This document shows, piece by piece, positions 18,849-28,973 of a stretch of DNA of 64,000 nt. This DNA is from Nocardia rosealba (lineage in GTDB: Bacteria > Actinomycetota > Actinomycetes > Mycobacteriales > Mycobacteriaceae): the NCBI RefSeq assembly GCF_020216065.1, contig NZ_JAIWNA010000001.1, positions 1,085,408 to 1,149,407 of the forward strand, in the 5' to 3' direction. Each line of letters opens with the position of its first letter. Within the stretch, counting starts at the first letter, position 1. The notes under the pieces are model-generated. The model was not told where the DNA came from. It ran no database searches and saw only the letters and a list, made by a program, of their open reading frames with translations. A program made the translations under genes and the position numbers.

Positions 18849-19612
18849 GCGAGCACCACTTCGATTCCCTCGGCGATCAGTTTGTCGTGTGCGGCGGACG
18901 GAATGTCGGTGTCGGTGACCAGCACGTCGATATCAGCGGTGCTACCGAAGCTCACGAAGTCCTCCCGCCCGATCTTGGAGGCGTCGGCGACGACGACCAC
19001 GCGGTCGGCGGCCGCGATCATGGCCCGCTTCACGGCGGCCTCCTCCGGGTCGGGGGTGGACAGCCCGTGCCGAACGGTGAGCGCGTTGGTGCCGAGAAAC
19101 GCGACGTCGACGCGCAATTCGCCGAGTACGCGCAGGGTTTCGGCCCCGACGGCGGCCTGGGTGACGCCGCGCACGCGCCCACCGAGCAGATGCGTCCGCA
19201 CCCCGGCGTAGCCGGTGAGGCGCGTGGCGACGGGCAGCGAGTTGGTGACGGCGACCAGATCCAGATCGACCGGCAGGGCGGCCGCGACCCGCGAGGTCGT
19301 CGTGCCCGCGTCGAACAGCACGCTGCCACCGGACGCGGGCAGGTAGCGCTGGGCGAGTTCGGCGATGCGGTCCTTCTCGGCGGCGCGGGTGCTGTCGCGT
19401 TCGACGGTGCCCAGCTCGATGGTGGTGAGCGCGCCCGCTCCGACGGCTCCGCCGTGTACTCGCCGGATCAGGCCGAGCCGGTCGAGTACGGCCAGGTCGC
19501 GGCGGACGGTTTCGGTGGTCACCCCGTATTTGTCGGCGAGTTCGGCGACGGAGACGCGACCGTGCTGCCCGATGAGGGTCGCGATGGCCTGCTGCCGTTC
19601 CTCGGCGTACAT
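18845..19612 (-). CDS. fruR: DeoR-family regulator of the fructose operon
   Basis: 255 residues. The N-terminal DeoR helix-turn-helix (about 6-60; RVSVAELADKYGVTTETVRRDLAVLD) is followed by the sugar-phosphate sensor domain with its conserved FDAGTT and ADASKIGREDF. As first gene of the operon it probably represses its own promoter and is relieved by a fructose phosphate (inference from family and position). A clear ribosome-binding site, GGAGGAA, precedes ATG 19612. Confidence 0.9.
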   Translation of the reverse strand: MYAEERQQAIATLIGQHGRVSVAELADKYGVTTETVRRDLAVLDRLGLIRRVHGGAVGAGALTTIELGTVERDSTRAAEKDRIAELAQRYLPASGGSVLFDAGTTTSRVAAALPVDLDLVAVTNSLPVATRLTGYAGVRTHLLGGRVRGVTQAAVGAETLRVLGELRVDVAFLGTNALTVRHGLSTPDPEEAAVKRAMIAAADRVVVVADASKIGREDFVSFGSTADIDVLVTDTDIPSAAHDKLIAEGIEVVLA

Positions 19613-19646
19613 GGTTCCTCCGGTTCATGAATGTGTACTCATGTTG

Positions 19647-19675
19647 TTTTATGCCCAGTTGTGTGGCTTTGTCAA
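19647..19675 (-). promoter_or_regulatory. Promoter of the fru operon
   Basis: On the minus strand a perfect -35 TTGACA (19675-19670), a 17-bp spacer and an A/T-rich -10 ATAAAA (19652-19647). The spacer and leader carry short repeats of ACAAC/AACA type that could be the DeoR operator. The rest of the gap to 19896 shows nothing else. Confidence 0.65.
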
Positions 19676-19896
19676 CGACTTTTGGTGAGCCGAGTCACAA
19701 TCGTTGCCGACGGGCATGACGATGCCGCCGCAGCCGGGGCGAGAGATGCATCCGCATAACGCGGGCAGAACAGGAGGCGGCCGCACAGTCGGGGCCGGGA
19801 TGGGGCCGCGCGATGGGGCCTGCGCACGGCTGCGCGCTCTAGCGGCGCGTGAGCCGGAAGGGCCGAGTGTCGAATGCTCGGATCTAGAGGGGAGGG

Positions 19897-20121
19897 TCAG
19901 TCGAAGCCGAGGTCGCTGGTGAGCGGATCGCGTAACGCGCCTTCGGCGGCGCGTAGTCGATCGGTGACAGAGGTGAGCAGATCCATCGAATCCTGCGACA
20001 GGCCGAGGGCGAGCCGGGTCAGGTGGCGCACGCGGTCGCAGTTGATGCGCTTGGCCAGTGCTGCATCCGGATCGGCGGGAGCGGCCGAGTGTTCGACGAC
20101 GGTCACGACAGGGGCACTCAC
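19897..20121 (-). CDS. Small hypothetical protein
   Basis: 74 residues, GTG start, no signal or membrane segment. The C-terminal half looks helical (LTRLALGLSQDSMDLLTSVTDRLRAAEGALRD). I do not recognise a family. It is divergent from the lactate monooxygenase-like gene (108 bp). No convincing ribosome-binding site is seen. Confidence 0.45.
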   Translation of the reverse strand: MSAPVVTVVEHSAAPADPDAALAKRINCDRVRHLTRLALGLSQDSMDLLTSVTDRLRAAEGALRDPLTSDLGFD

Positions 20122-20228
20122 AATCTCGGAACGCGCTGCTGGGGGTAGGTGCTGCCTACGTTGGAGTATGACGCACCTTACATGGCCCCGGCGGCGCGCG
20201 AGGGCGGGTCGCGTGCGAAAGTTCAGCG

Positions 20229-21404
20229 ATGAGTCAGTTCGCCGACTATCAGAACGAGATCTATCTCACCGCGCTCGGGGGCGTTCTGCCCGAATTCCCC
20301 ATGGACTACGCCACTCTCGAGCGTAAGGCCACCGCCGCCCTGCCCGATACGCTGCTGCATTACATCGCCGGGGGCGCCGGTGACGAGCTCACCCAGCGCC
20401 GCAATGCCGAAGCCTTCGCCGACTGGGGGCTGCTGCCACGCATGCTGGTCGGCGCGACCGAACGCGACCTCACCGTCAGCGCGTTCGGCCACACCTTCGC
20501 CAGCCCGTTGTTCCTGGCGCCGGTCGGTGTGATCGGCCTGGTCGGCGAGCAGGGGCACGGTGACATCGCGGTCGCCCAGGCATCGGCGAAAACCGGTGTG
20601 CCCGCGATGTATTCGACGCTGATGGAAGATCCCCTGGAAGAGGTTCGTCCGCACGCGGGCGACACCCCCTCGTTCTTCCAGCTCTACACCCCCAAGAACC
20701 GCGAACTCGCGGAAAGCCTCGTACACCGCGCCGAAGCCGCGGGTTACGCGGGCATCACCGTCACCCTCGACACCTGGGTGCCCGGCTGGCGCCCCCGCGA
20801 CCTGTCCAGCGGCAACTTCCCGCAGCTGCGGGGGCATGTGCTGAAGAACTACACCAGCGACCCGGTATTCCAGGCGATGGTCGGTTCCGACGACCCGAAG
20901 ATGATTGTGCTGCACTGGGTTTCGACCTTCGGCCACTCGCTGACCTGGGACGACCTGACCTGGCTGCGCTCGCTCACCGACCTGCCGCTGATCCTCAAGG
21001 GCATCTCGCATCCCGACGACGCGCGCCGCGCCATCGACCTCGGCGCCGACGGTATCTACTGCTCCAATCACGGTGGGCGCCAGGCCAACGGCGGGCTGAG
21101 CGCGCTGGAAACCCTGCCCGAGGTCGCCGCCGCGTGTGACGGCCGGGTGCCGGTGCTGTTCGACTCCGGTGTCCGCTCGGGCGCCGACGTGGTGAAGGCG
21201 CTCGGACTCGGTGCGACGATGGTCGGTATCGGCAGGCCCTACGTCTACGCGCTGGCTCTCGGCGGGGTGCGTGGTCTGGTGCATCTGCTGCGGTCCTACG
21301 CCGCCGAAGCCGACCTGCTGCTGGCCGTCAACGGCTACCCGGATGTGGCCGCCGTGCGCGCCAACATCCGCCGGAGCATCCACGGTAACGTCACCCGCAG
21401 CTGA
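20229..21404 (+). CDS. FMN-dependent alpha-hydroxy-acid oxidase, lactate 2-monooxygenase-like
   Basis: 391 residues. The FMN/active-site signature [11 protein letters not shown] of the family carries the catalytic His and Arg, and the C-terminal phosphate-binding [18 protein letters not shown] is present. The length and the long insert after [14 protein letters not shown] fit lactate 2-monooxygenase (394 residues in M. smegmatis), which converts L-lactate and oxygen to acetate and carbon dioxide, better than mitochondrial-type lactate dehydrogenases. An exact substrate cannot be read from sequence. Confidence 0.78.
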   Translation: MSQFADYQNEIYLTALGGVLPEFPMDYATLERKATAALPDTLLHYIAGGAGDELTQRRNAEAFADWGLLPRMLVGATERDLTVSAFGHTFASPLFLAPVGVIGLVGEQGHGDIAVAQASAKTGVPAMYSTLMEDPLEEVRPHAGDTPSFFQLYTPKNRELAESLVHRAEAAGYAGITVTLDTWVPGWRPRDLSSGNFPQLRGHVLKNYTSDPVFQAMVGSDDPKMIVLHWVSTFGHSLTWDDLTWLRSLTDLPLILKGISHPDDARRAIDLGADGIYCSNHGGRQANGGLSALETLPEVAAACDGRVPVLFDSGVRSGADVVKALGLGATMVGIGRPYVYALALGGVRGLVHLLRSYAAEADLLLAVNGYPDVAAVRANIRRSIHGNVTRS

Positions 21405-21415
21405 GTCCTGGGCCG

Positions 21416-21442
21416 CAAAACCCGCTCCGGGGGCGGGTTTTG
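21416..21442 (+). terminator. Terminator after the flavoenzyme gene
   Basis: CAAAACCCGC (21416-21425) pairs with GCGGGTTTTG (21433-21442), 7-nt loop, ending in TTTT within the 3' arm. Confidence 0.8.
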
Positions 21443-21540
21443 GGGCCCCGTCTACGGCCTCGGCCGGAACTTGTCGGTGGGGTGCGGCATCATCAGGGGC
21501 ACACGACGCTCTAGCACGCACCAACCTCCCGGAGTCCACG

Positions 21541-22302
21541 ATGTCCTCGCCGAGCACCAAGTCCGCATCCCGTCGATCAGCTCCCCCGGTCCTGTCCGAG
21601 GCCGAGCTCGCGCGCATCGCAGGCGAGCTGGCCGAGGGCAAACCGCCGATGGTGTGGTTCACCTCGGCGGCCGTCGGCATCGAGGAGGGCAAGTCCGGCA
21701 AGGTCGTCGCGCTCGGTGACCCGGCCGACGGCGACTTCCTGCAGGTGCGCCCGACCGGTTCCAAAGATGTGCTCTCGTTCGGCCCGAGCGAGGTGACGCT
21801 GACCAAGCCGGCCCGCGGGACTACCGTTGCGCCCGGCGGTGCCAAGCCCGCCACGCATCACGTTCCCGAGCCGAGCAACCGAAAGGACACCCCCGTGACC
21901 CAGCCCTCGTCTCCGCCGAGTGCCGCGCCGAAGCCCGCCGCGCCGCGTTCGCTCGCGCCCGTGCCCGACGAGGCCACCGCCGCACCGAAACCGGCGGCGC
22001 CGCGTCCGGCCAAGGCCACGGCGGCCCGCAAGCCCAAAGCGCCGGAGGTCACCGTCACGCTCACCGGCACCGCCGACGGTGAATGGACTGTCGATGTCGT
22101 GAACGGCAAGAAGCGCAGCGTCAAGGGGCTCGCGGTGAACAGCGGCGCGGTCGCCCAGGCCGCCAAGATCCTGCACCCGGAGGTCGAGGAAGTGGTCGCG
22201 GGGATCCTGGAAGCCGCGCGGGAGGTGCAGCAGGCCAAGGTGGCTCAGCTGCAGGCCGAACTGGAGGCGGCCAAAAGGCTGCTCGCCGAACTAGGGGACT
22301 GA
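21541..22302 (+). CDS. Uncharacterised Ala/Pro/Lys-rich protein
   Basis: 253 residues in three parts: an N-terminal folded segment (about 17-90; LSEAELARIAGELAEGKPPMVWFTSAAVGI), a low-complexity Ala/Pro/Lys linker (about 115-165) and a C-terminal segment (about 165-253) with TLTGTADGEWTVDVVNGKK and a helical, Lys/Glu-rich tail that could be a coiled coil. No catalytic motif, signal or membrane segment. It resembles actinobacterial proteins of unknown function (possibly DUF6319; not verified). The basic linker would suit nucleic-acid binding, but this is speculation. Start ATG 21541 is the first Met after the terminator; the open frame further upstream overlaps the flavoenzyme gene. Confidence 0.7.
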   Translation: MSSPSTKSASRRSAPPVLSEAELARIAGELAEGKPPMVWFTSAAVGIEEGKSGKVVALGDPADGDFLQVRPTGSKDVLSFGPSEVTLTKPARGTTVAPGGAKPATHHVPEPSNRKDTPVTQPSSPPSAAPKPAAPRSLAPVPDEATAAPKPAAPRPAKATAARKPKAPEVTVTLTGTADGEWTVDVVNGKKRSVKGLAVNSGAVAQAAKILHPEVEEVVAGILEAAREVQQAKVAQLQAELEAAKRLLAELGD

Positions 22303-22306
22303 CACC

Positions 22307-23809
22307 TCACACCGCCGTGCTCGTCGGGTCGGCGGCGCGGCGCAGCGCCCGGCGGAAACCCGGCCGGTGCATGTCGTCGTGAAAGGTGAGGCCGAGGCGG
22401 TGTTCCTTGGCGTGGTACATGGCCGCGTCGGCTTCTCGGATCAGGTCGTAGACGGTGGTGTCGCTGGGTCGGGTGCGTACGCACGCCACCCCGATGCTGG
22501 CGGTGATGGGGATTTCCCCGCAGCTCAGCTCGAAGGGGCGCACGAACGCGCCGAGTAGATGTTCGGCGAGGACCGCGGCCTCGGCGCGGGTGCGCGGGGA
22601 GAGGACGACGAATTCGTCGCCGCCGTAGCGGGCGGTCACGTCGGTGCGCCGCGCCGTGCGACGGATGCGGGACGCGGCCCGCGCGATCAGCTCGTCGCCG
22701 ATCGCGTGGCCGTAACTGTCGTTGACCATCTTGAAGCCGTCGAGGTCGATGAACAACAGGCACAACGGTTTTCCCGCCCACTGCGTGCGCAGCCGCTGCG
22801 GTGCGCGCAGCAGTGCGGCCCGGTTGAGCAGTCCGGTGAGCACGTCGTGGTCGGCCCGGTACTGGGCGCGGCGTTCGCTGAACTGGCTGCGGGCGATGGC
22901 GCGTTCGCTGCGTACGAGCACCCCGACCAGCAGCGAGGTGAGCAGCAGGCAGATCACCATCCGGTCGCCCGTGCCGAGGTCGGTGCCGACCACGCTCATC
23001 AGCGAGGCGCCGACCAGGGCCACCGCGATCACGCCCGCCCGCCTGCGGGAGCGGTGCGGATGGGCTTCGGCGCCGTCGCGGCTCACGTCCATCGTCGGGT
23101 GCAGCGCGGCCAGTCCCGCCAGCAGATAGGCCAGCTGGTGCGGCACCAGGCCGAATGCGCTCTGAGGCGCGAGAAAGCCTGCGGCCGAGAGGCTTTCGAC
23201 CACACCCGAGACCAGCACCGCGAGCAGTGCCGCGTGCAACAGCCGCAAGGCGATGTCCGACCGGGCGACGGTCACGAGCGAGTGCGCCAGTGCTGTGAGC
23301 AGCAGTGCGTCGATCACCGGGTAGCTGGTGGCGATCACCGCGTCGACACCGCTGTTGTGGCGCAGAATCGGCGAGATCAGGAATGTCCACGAGGTCAGCA
23401 GTGCGCTGATCCCGATGAGGGTCGAGTCGAGCCAGGAGTCGCATGCGCCGGAGAGCCTGCGCGGCTGCAACCAGCCGACGGCGGCCAGTGCGAGGCACAC
23501 GTAGGCGGCCAGGGTGCTCAGATCGTCGGCCGGATGCCAGGTGGCGTGCGTTTCCAGTTCGCGGATCGTGGTTCCTGCGGCGAAAAGGGGGATGGACGTG
23601 GCGAGCAGACACCACGGCAGCCGGTTGGCGGGCCGGAACCGGCGCAGACCGATGCCGATCATCGTCAGACTGCCCGCGGCCACGATCAGGAGCAGCAGGA
23701 ACGACAGGGGTCGCCCACCGAGCAGCGGCGCGATCGCGATGACACCCACCGCGCCGAGCGAGGGCGTCCACCAGCGCGTACCACCCCGATGTGCTGTGCC
23801 GACCTTCAT
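22307..23809 (-). CDS. Membrane-bound diguanylate cyclase (GGDEF)
   Basis: 500 residues. About nine hydrophobic segments fill residues 20-300, followed by a GGDEF domain. The catalytic GGDEF is intact (about 396-400), and an RRTD inhibitory site lies exactly five residues upstream (387-390), so product feedback inhibition is expected. No EAL domain is present. It makes cyclic di-GMP. Start ATG 23809 follows GAGGGGG; an upstream Met at 23968 lacks support. The stop lies 4 bp from the stop of the preceding convergent gene. Confidence 0.9.
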   Translation of the reverse strand: MKVGTAHRGGTRWWTPSLGAVGVIAIAPLLGGRPLSFLLLLIVAAGSLTMIGIGLRRFRPANRLPWCLLATSIPLFAAGTTIRELETHATWHPADDLSTLAAYVCLALAAVGWLQPRRLSGACDSWLDSTLIGISALLTSWTFLISPILRHNSGVDAVIATSYPVIDALLLTALAHSLVTVARSDIALRLLHAALLAVLVSGVVESLSAAGFLAPQSAFGLVPHQLAYLLAGLAALHPTMDVSRDGAEAHPHRSRRRAGVIAVALVGASLMSVVGTDLGTGDRMVICLLLTSLLVGVLVRSERAIARSQFSERRAQYRADHDVLTGLLNRAALLRAPQRLRTQWAGKPLCLLFIDLDGFKMVNDSYGHAIGDELIARAASRIRRTARRTDVTARYGGDEFVVLSPRTRAEAAVLAEHLLGAFVRPFELSCGEIPITASIGVACVRTRPSDTTVYDLIREADAAMYHAKEHRLGLTFHDDMHRPGFRRALRRAADPTSTAV

Positions 23810-24072
23810 CAGATCCCCCTCGATCCGCCGCGACGCGCCGAGAAAACGTGGAGCCGGGGAATTCGGTTCGGGGTGTCGGCCGAGGAGCACCGAGTGTCGT
23901 TGTCCGAGTGGAATTCCCGGCCGGCGGGCGCGCCGACGCTGAAAAACCTTTACAACTGAGTCGATCATGACACGTCCCGCGCCGTCGCGATGGGGATTCG
24001 GCTGCCGCGCGGGTAGACGGTGTTTGATGGTCCGCAGGGGTGGTGAGCGGGGGCGGTGAGAAGGGAGTGTGG

Positions 24073-25185
<1,113 letters not shown>

Positions 25186-25338
25186 ACGGTTGCCCAATTG
25201 TTCACCCCGTTTCGGGTGTGACGCGGGGCACGATCACGCACAGTGGTACCAACCGAAAACAGTTCGGCGGGCGTCGCAGCCCGCGCCGTGTGAACGACGC
25301 TCTACGCCGCCCGGTTCCCAGTTCAGGAGGGATCCACT

Positions 25339-27030
25339 GTGCCGCTTGCTAATTCGCTTCGACTGGACGCGGCTCCGGTCGATTACGCGCTGGTCGCCCT
25401 GTATTTCGTCTTCGTCCTCGGCATCGGCCTGATCGCGCGCAGTCGGGTGTCCTCCAGCGTCGACTTCTTCCTGTCCGGCCGGTCGCTGCCCGCCTGGGTG
25501 ACGGGTCTCGCCTTCATCTCCGCCAACCTGGGCGCGGTGGAGATCATGGGCATGTCGGCCAACGGCGCTCAGTACGGCTTCCCCACGTTCAACTACTTCT
25601 GGATCGGCGCCGTGCCCGCCATGCTGTTCCTGGGCGTGGTGATGATGCCGTTCTACTACGGCTCCAAGGTGCGTTCGGTGCCGGAGTTCATGCGCCGGCG
25701 CTTCGGCACCGGCGCGCATCTGGTGAACGCGCTGAGTTTCGCCGTGGCGCAGGTGCTGATCGCCGGGGTGAACCTCTACCTGCTCGGCACCATCCTGAAT
25801 GTGCTGCTCGGCTGGCCGCTGTGGATCTCGGTGGCGGTCGCCGCGGCGATCGTGCTGTCGTACGTCACTCTCGGTGGGCTCTCGGCCGCGATCTACAACG
25901 AGGTACTGCAGTTCTTCGTCATCGTCGCCGCGCTGCTGCCGCTCACCCTCGTCGGGCTGCATCGGGTCGGCGGTTGGGATGGGTTGCAGGACAAGGTGAG
26001 TGCTTCACCGGGCGGCGCCGACCAGTTGGAGACCTGGCCGGGCAACGCGATGAGCGGGTTCACCGACAACTTCGCCTCGATCATGGGCATCGTGTTCGGC
26101 CTCGGCTTCGTGCTGTCGTTCGGTTACTGGACGACCAATTTCGTGGAGGTGCAGCGAGCCCTCGCCACACATTCGATCGCGGCCGCGCAGCGCACGCCGA
26201 TCATCGGCGCCTACCCGAAGATGTTCATCCCGCTGATCGTGGTGATCCCCGGCATGATAAGCGCGGTCCTCGTCCCGCAGATGATCGAGTACAAGCAGCA
26301 GGTCGCCGCGAACCCGGACTTCGAGGGCGATGTCACCTACAACCAGGCGCTGCTGTTCCTGATGAAAGAGGTGCTGCCCAACGGGTTGCTCGGGGTGGGG
26401 CTGGCCGGTCTGCTCGCGGCGTTCATGGCGGGCATGGCGGCCAATATCTCCGCGTTCAACACCGTGTTCAGCTTCGACCTGTGGCAGCAGTACGTGCGCA
26501 AGGACCGGTCCGACGGCTACTACCTGCGGGTCGGCAGGCTGGCCACGGTCGGTGCGACGGTGGCGGCGATCTTCACCGCGTTCATCGCGGGCGGGTTCAG
26601 CAACATGATGGACTACCTGCAGACGCTGTTCAGCTTCTTCAACGCGCCGCTGTTCGCCACCTTCATCCTCGGCATGCTGTGGAAGCGGATGACCGCGGCC
26701 GCGGGCTGGATCGGCCTGGTCAGCGGCACGCTGGCCGCCATCGTGGTTTTCGTGCTCAACGAGACGGGGGTGACCTCGCTGTCGGGGCAGGGTGCCAGTT
26801 TCGTCGCCGCGGGTGTGGCCTTCGTCGTCGATATCGTCGTCAGCGTGGCGGTGACGATGGTGACCCGGCCGAAGCCGGCCGCCGAACTGGTCGGCCTGGT
26901 GTATTCGGAGACCCCCAAGGCGCTGCGCACCGACGCCGACGCCGACTCGCTGCCCTGGTATCAGCGGCCGGTTCTGCTCGCCGGGATCGCGCTCGTGCTG
27001 GTGGTCGCGCTCAATATCGTCATCGGATAA
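25339..27030 (+). CDS. Sodium:solute symporter (SSS family)
   Basis: 563 residues with about 14 transmembrane helices. Family signs are DFFLSGRSLPAWVTGLAFISANLGAVE near the N-terminus and the central GLAGLLAAFMAGMAANISAFNTVF. The pattern is closest to sugar-type (SGLT-like) members, and galK upstream suggests galactose or a related sugar, but the substrate cannot be read from sequence. GTG start behind CAGGAGGG. It is probably co-transcribed with the small membrane protein 12 bp downstream. Confidence 0.85.
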   Translation: MPLANSLRLDAAPVDYALVALYFVFVLGIGLIARSRVSSSVDFFLSGRSLPAWVTGLAFISANLGAVEIMGMSANGAQYGFPTFNYFWIGAVPAMLFLGVVMMPFYYGSKVRSVPEFMRRRFGTGAHLVNALSFAVAQVLIAGVNLYLLGTILNVLLGWPLWISVAVAAAIVLSYVTLGGLSAAIYNEVLQFFVIVAALLPLTLVGLHRVGGWDGLQDKVSASPGGADQLETWPGNAMSGFTDNFASIMGIVFGLGFVLSFGYWTTNFVEVQRALATHSIAAAQRTPIIGAYPKMFIPLIVVIPGMISAVLVPQMIEYKQQVAANPDFEGDVTYNQALLFLMKEVLPNGLLGVGLAGLLAAFMAGMAANISAFNTVFSFDLWQQYVRKDRSDGYYLRVGRLATVGATVAAIFTAFIAGGFSNMMDYLQTLFSFFNAPLFATFILGMLWKRMTAAAGWIGLVSGTLAAIVVFVLNETGVTSLSGQGASFVAAGVAFVVDIVVSVAVTMVTRPKPAAELVGLVYSETPKALRTDADADSLPWYQRPVLLAGIALVLVVALNIVIG

Positions 27031-27042
27031 GGAGTCGTCGCA

Positions 27043-27285
27043 ATGCTTTTCGATATCCGCACCATCATCGGTGCCCTGCTCGGCCTCTACGGTGTCGTGC
27101 TCGTGGTCACCTCACTGCTGCAGGACTCCGCCGCCCAGGAGGTGAAAACCGGTGGGGTCGACGTGAATCTGTGGGCCGGGCTCGGAATGGCCGGGGTGGC
27201 AGTGATATTCGTCGGCTGGGCGCTGCTGCGTCCCGTGCAGGTGCCCGAGGTGCCCGAGCAGACGCTGGAGGACTTCACCCACTAG
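27043..27285 (+). CDS. Small two-helix membrane protein
   Basis: 80 residues with two hydrophobic segments (about 5-26 and 42-63) and a polar tail. A ribosome-binding site (AAGGAG) lies in the 12-bp gap after the symporter gene, so it is very likely in the same operon and may be an accessory subunit (inference). It overlaps the convergent phoD by 4 bp. No family name recognised. Confidence 0.75.
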   Translation: MLFDIRTIIGALLGLYGVVLVVTSLLQDSAAQEVKTGGVDVNLWAGLGMAGVAVIFVGWALLRPVQVPEVPEQTLEDFTH

Positions 27286-28862
27286 GCCTCGATCGTGCCG
27301 GGAATGCCGTCCTGCACGACGAAACTGGCGCGGGTGCTGATGGGCGCGCCCGGCGAACGCACGTACGGCACGACCCGGAAGTCGTTGCGCCACAGCTGAT
27401 GGTCCAGCTCCACCCGCACATAGCCGCGTTGCTTGTTGTAGAACCGCATGTGCGGGTTGGCGGCCAGCAGGGCACGGCCGGTGTCGGGGAAGTCCTCGCC
27501 GTCGCCGCCCGTACTGATCGAGGTGCCCGTGAATTCGGTGGCCACCACCGGTGATTCGGGATCGGTGTAGTCGCGGTGTAGGTCGGCGACGTAGTTCTCG
27601 TGCCGGTCACCGGTGATCACCACCAGGTTGGCCACGTCGTGGTCGACGGCGGCGCCGAGCACCGCATTGCGGTCGGCGATGTAGCCGTCCCAGGCGTCGG
27701 TGCCGAGCAGCAGATCCGGGCCGGGATCGTAGTCGGATTCGGCCATGGCGACCTGGTTGCCGAGGATCTGCCAGCGTGCGGTGGACGCGGCGAAACCGTC
27801 GACGAGCCAGTCACGCTGGGCCGCACCGAGAATCGAGCGCCCGGTGGAGTACCGGTCGGCGCAGTCGAGCACCGCTTTGCCGTCGCCGCAGGCTTGCTCG
27901 TCGCGGTACTGCCTGGTGTCGATCATGGTGAATTCGGCCAGGTCACCGAAGCGGTAGCGGCGATGCAGACGGATCGACGAACCCGACGGGAGCTGGGCCA
28001 GACGCATCGGCTGATGCTCGTACATCGCCTGGAACGCGGCGGCTTTGCGGCGCCGGAACAGGAACGGCAGGCGGTGCACGTCGTTGCCGAGGCCGGGATG
28101 CTCACCGGCCCAGTTGTTGTCGAGTTCGTGGTCGTCGAAGGTGACCAGCCAGGGGAACGCGGCGTGGGCGGCTTGCAGGGGCGCTTCGGCCTTGGCCTGG
28201 GCGTAGCGCAGCCGGTATCCGGCGAGGTCGACCGCTTCGCCCTCGAGCTGCGGCGGCAGCTTCACACCGCGCCGGGCGACCACCCACGAGGACTCGTAGA
28301 TGTAGTCGCCCAGGTGGACGACGAGATCGAGGTCCTCGGCGGCCATGTGTTCATAGGCGGTGTAGTAACCCGAGCTCCACGACTGGCACGAGGCGAACGC
28401 GAATCGCATCCGCTGCGTCGACCGGTCCGGCGGCGGCGCGGTGCGGGTGCGTCCGACCGGTGAGATGGCCGAGCCCGCGCGGAAGCGGTAGTAGTACCAG
28501 CGATCCGGCGTCAGACCGGTCACCTCGGGATGCACGCTGTGCCCGAGCGCACGGGTGGCCACCGCCGAACCCCGGACGACGACCTTGCTGAATCGTTCGT
28601 CCTCGGCGACCTCGTAGTCGACCGTCACCGGGTCGACCGGCATGCCGCCGTACCCGTCGGGGGCCAGCGGGTCGGGGGCGAGCCGGGTCCACAGCACCAC
28701 GCCGTCGGGTGTCGGTTCGCCGGATGCCACGCCGAGGGAGAACGGTTCGCCCAGGAAACGTGGCGCGGGAAACGGTGCGCTGCTCGCCGCCGACACCCCG
28801 ACCGCCGCCACGATCGACCCGGCCGCGCCGTATCGGAGGAATTGCCGCCGGTCGATCGCCAT
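27282..28862 (-). CDS. phoD: Alkaline phosphatase D, Tat-exported
   Basis: 526 residues. The twin-arginine signal DRRQFLRYGAAGS is at the N-terminus with a hydrophobic core to about residue 30. PhoD metal and catalytic motifs include HLGDYIYE, TFDDHELDNNWAG and TGDRHENYVADL. It hydrolyses phosphodiesters and monoesters outside the cytoplasm, usually under phosphate limitation. No Pho box was identified upstream. The stop overlaps the stop of the small membrane protein by 4 bp. Confidence 0.92.
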   Translation of the reverse strand: MAIDRRQFLRYGAAGSIVAAVGVSAASSAPFPAPRFLGEPFSLGVASGEPTPDGVVLWTRLAPDPLAPDGYGGMPVDPVTVDYEVAEDERFSKVVVRGSAVATRALGHSVHPEVTGLTPDRWYYYRFRAGSAISPVGRTRTAPPPDRSTQRMRFAFASCQSWSSGYYTAYEHMAAEDLDLVVHLGDYIYESSWVVARRGVKLPPQLEGEAVDLAGYRLRYAQAKAEAPLQAAHAAFPWLVTFDDHELDNNWAGEHPGLGNDVHRLPFLFRRRKAAAFQAMYEHQPMRLAQLPSGSSIRLHRRYRFGDLAEFTMIDTRQYRDEQACGDGKAVLDCADRYSTGRSILGAAQRDWLVDGFAASTARWQILGNQVAMAESDYDPGPDLLLGTDAWDGYIADRNAVLGAAVDHDVANLVVITGDRHENYVADLHRDYTDPESPVVATEFTGTSISTGGDGEDFPDTGRALLAANPHMRFYNKQRGYVRVELDHQLWRNDFRVVPYVRSPGAPISTRASFVVQDGIPGTIEA

Positions 28863-28935
28863 GCCCCGATCCTAAGCATCCCGCGCCGGGCAGACCGTGC
28901 ACGCGGGGAAAGAGCTGGTCGGCGGGCTGAAAGCG

Positions 28936-28969
28936 GCTGTCGGCGAGGCGGTTTCACCTCGCCGACAGC
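28936..28969. terminator. Hairpin after the PepSY gene
   Basis: A 13-bp perfect stem GCTGTCGGCGAGG (28936-28948) with its complement (28957-28969) sits 4 bp beyond the PepSY stop on the minus strand. A short CTTTC follows, so termination is likely but the T-tract is weak. Confidence 0.6.
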
Positions 28970-28973
28970 GCAC

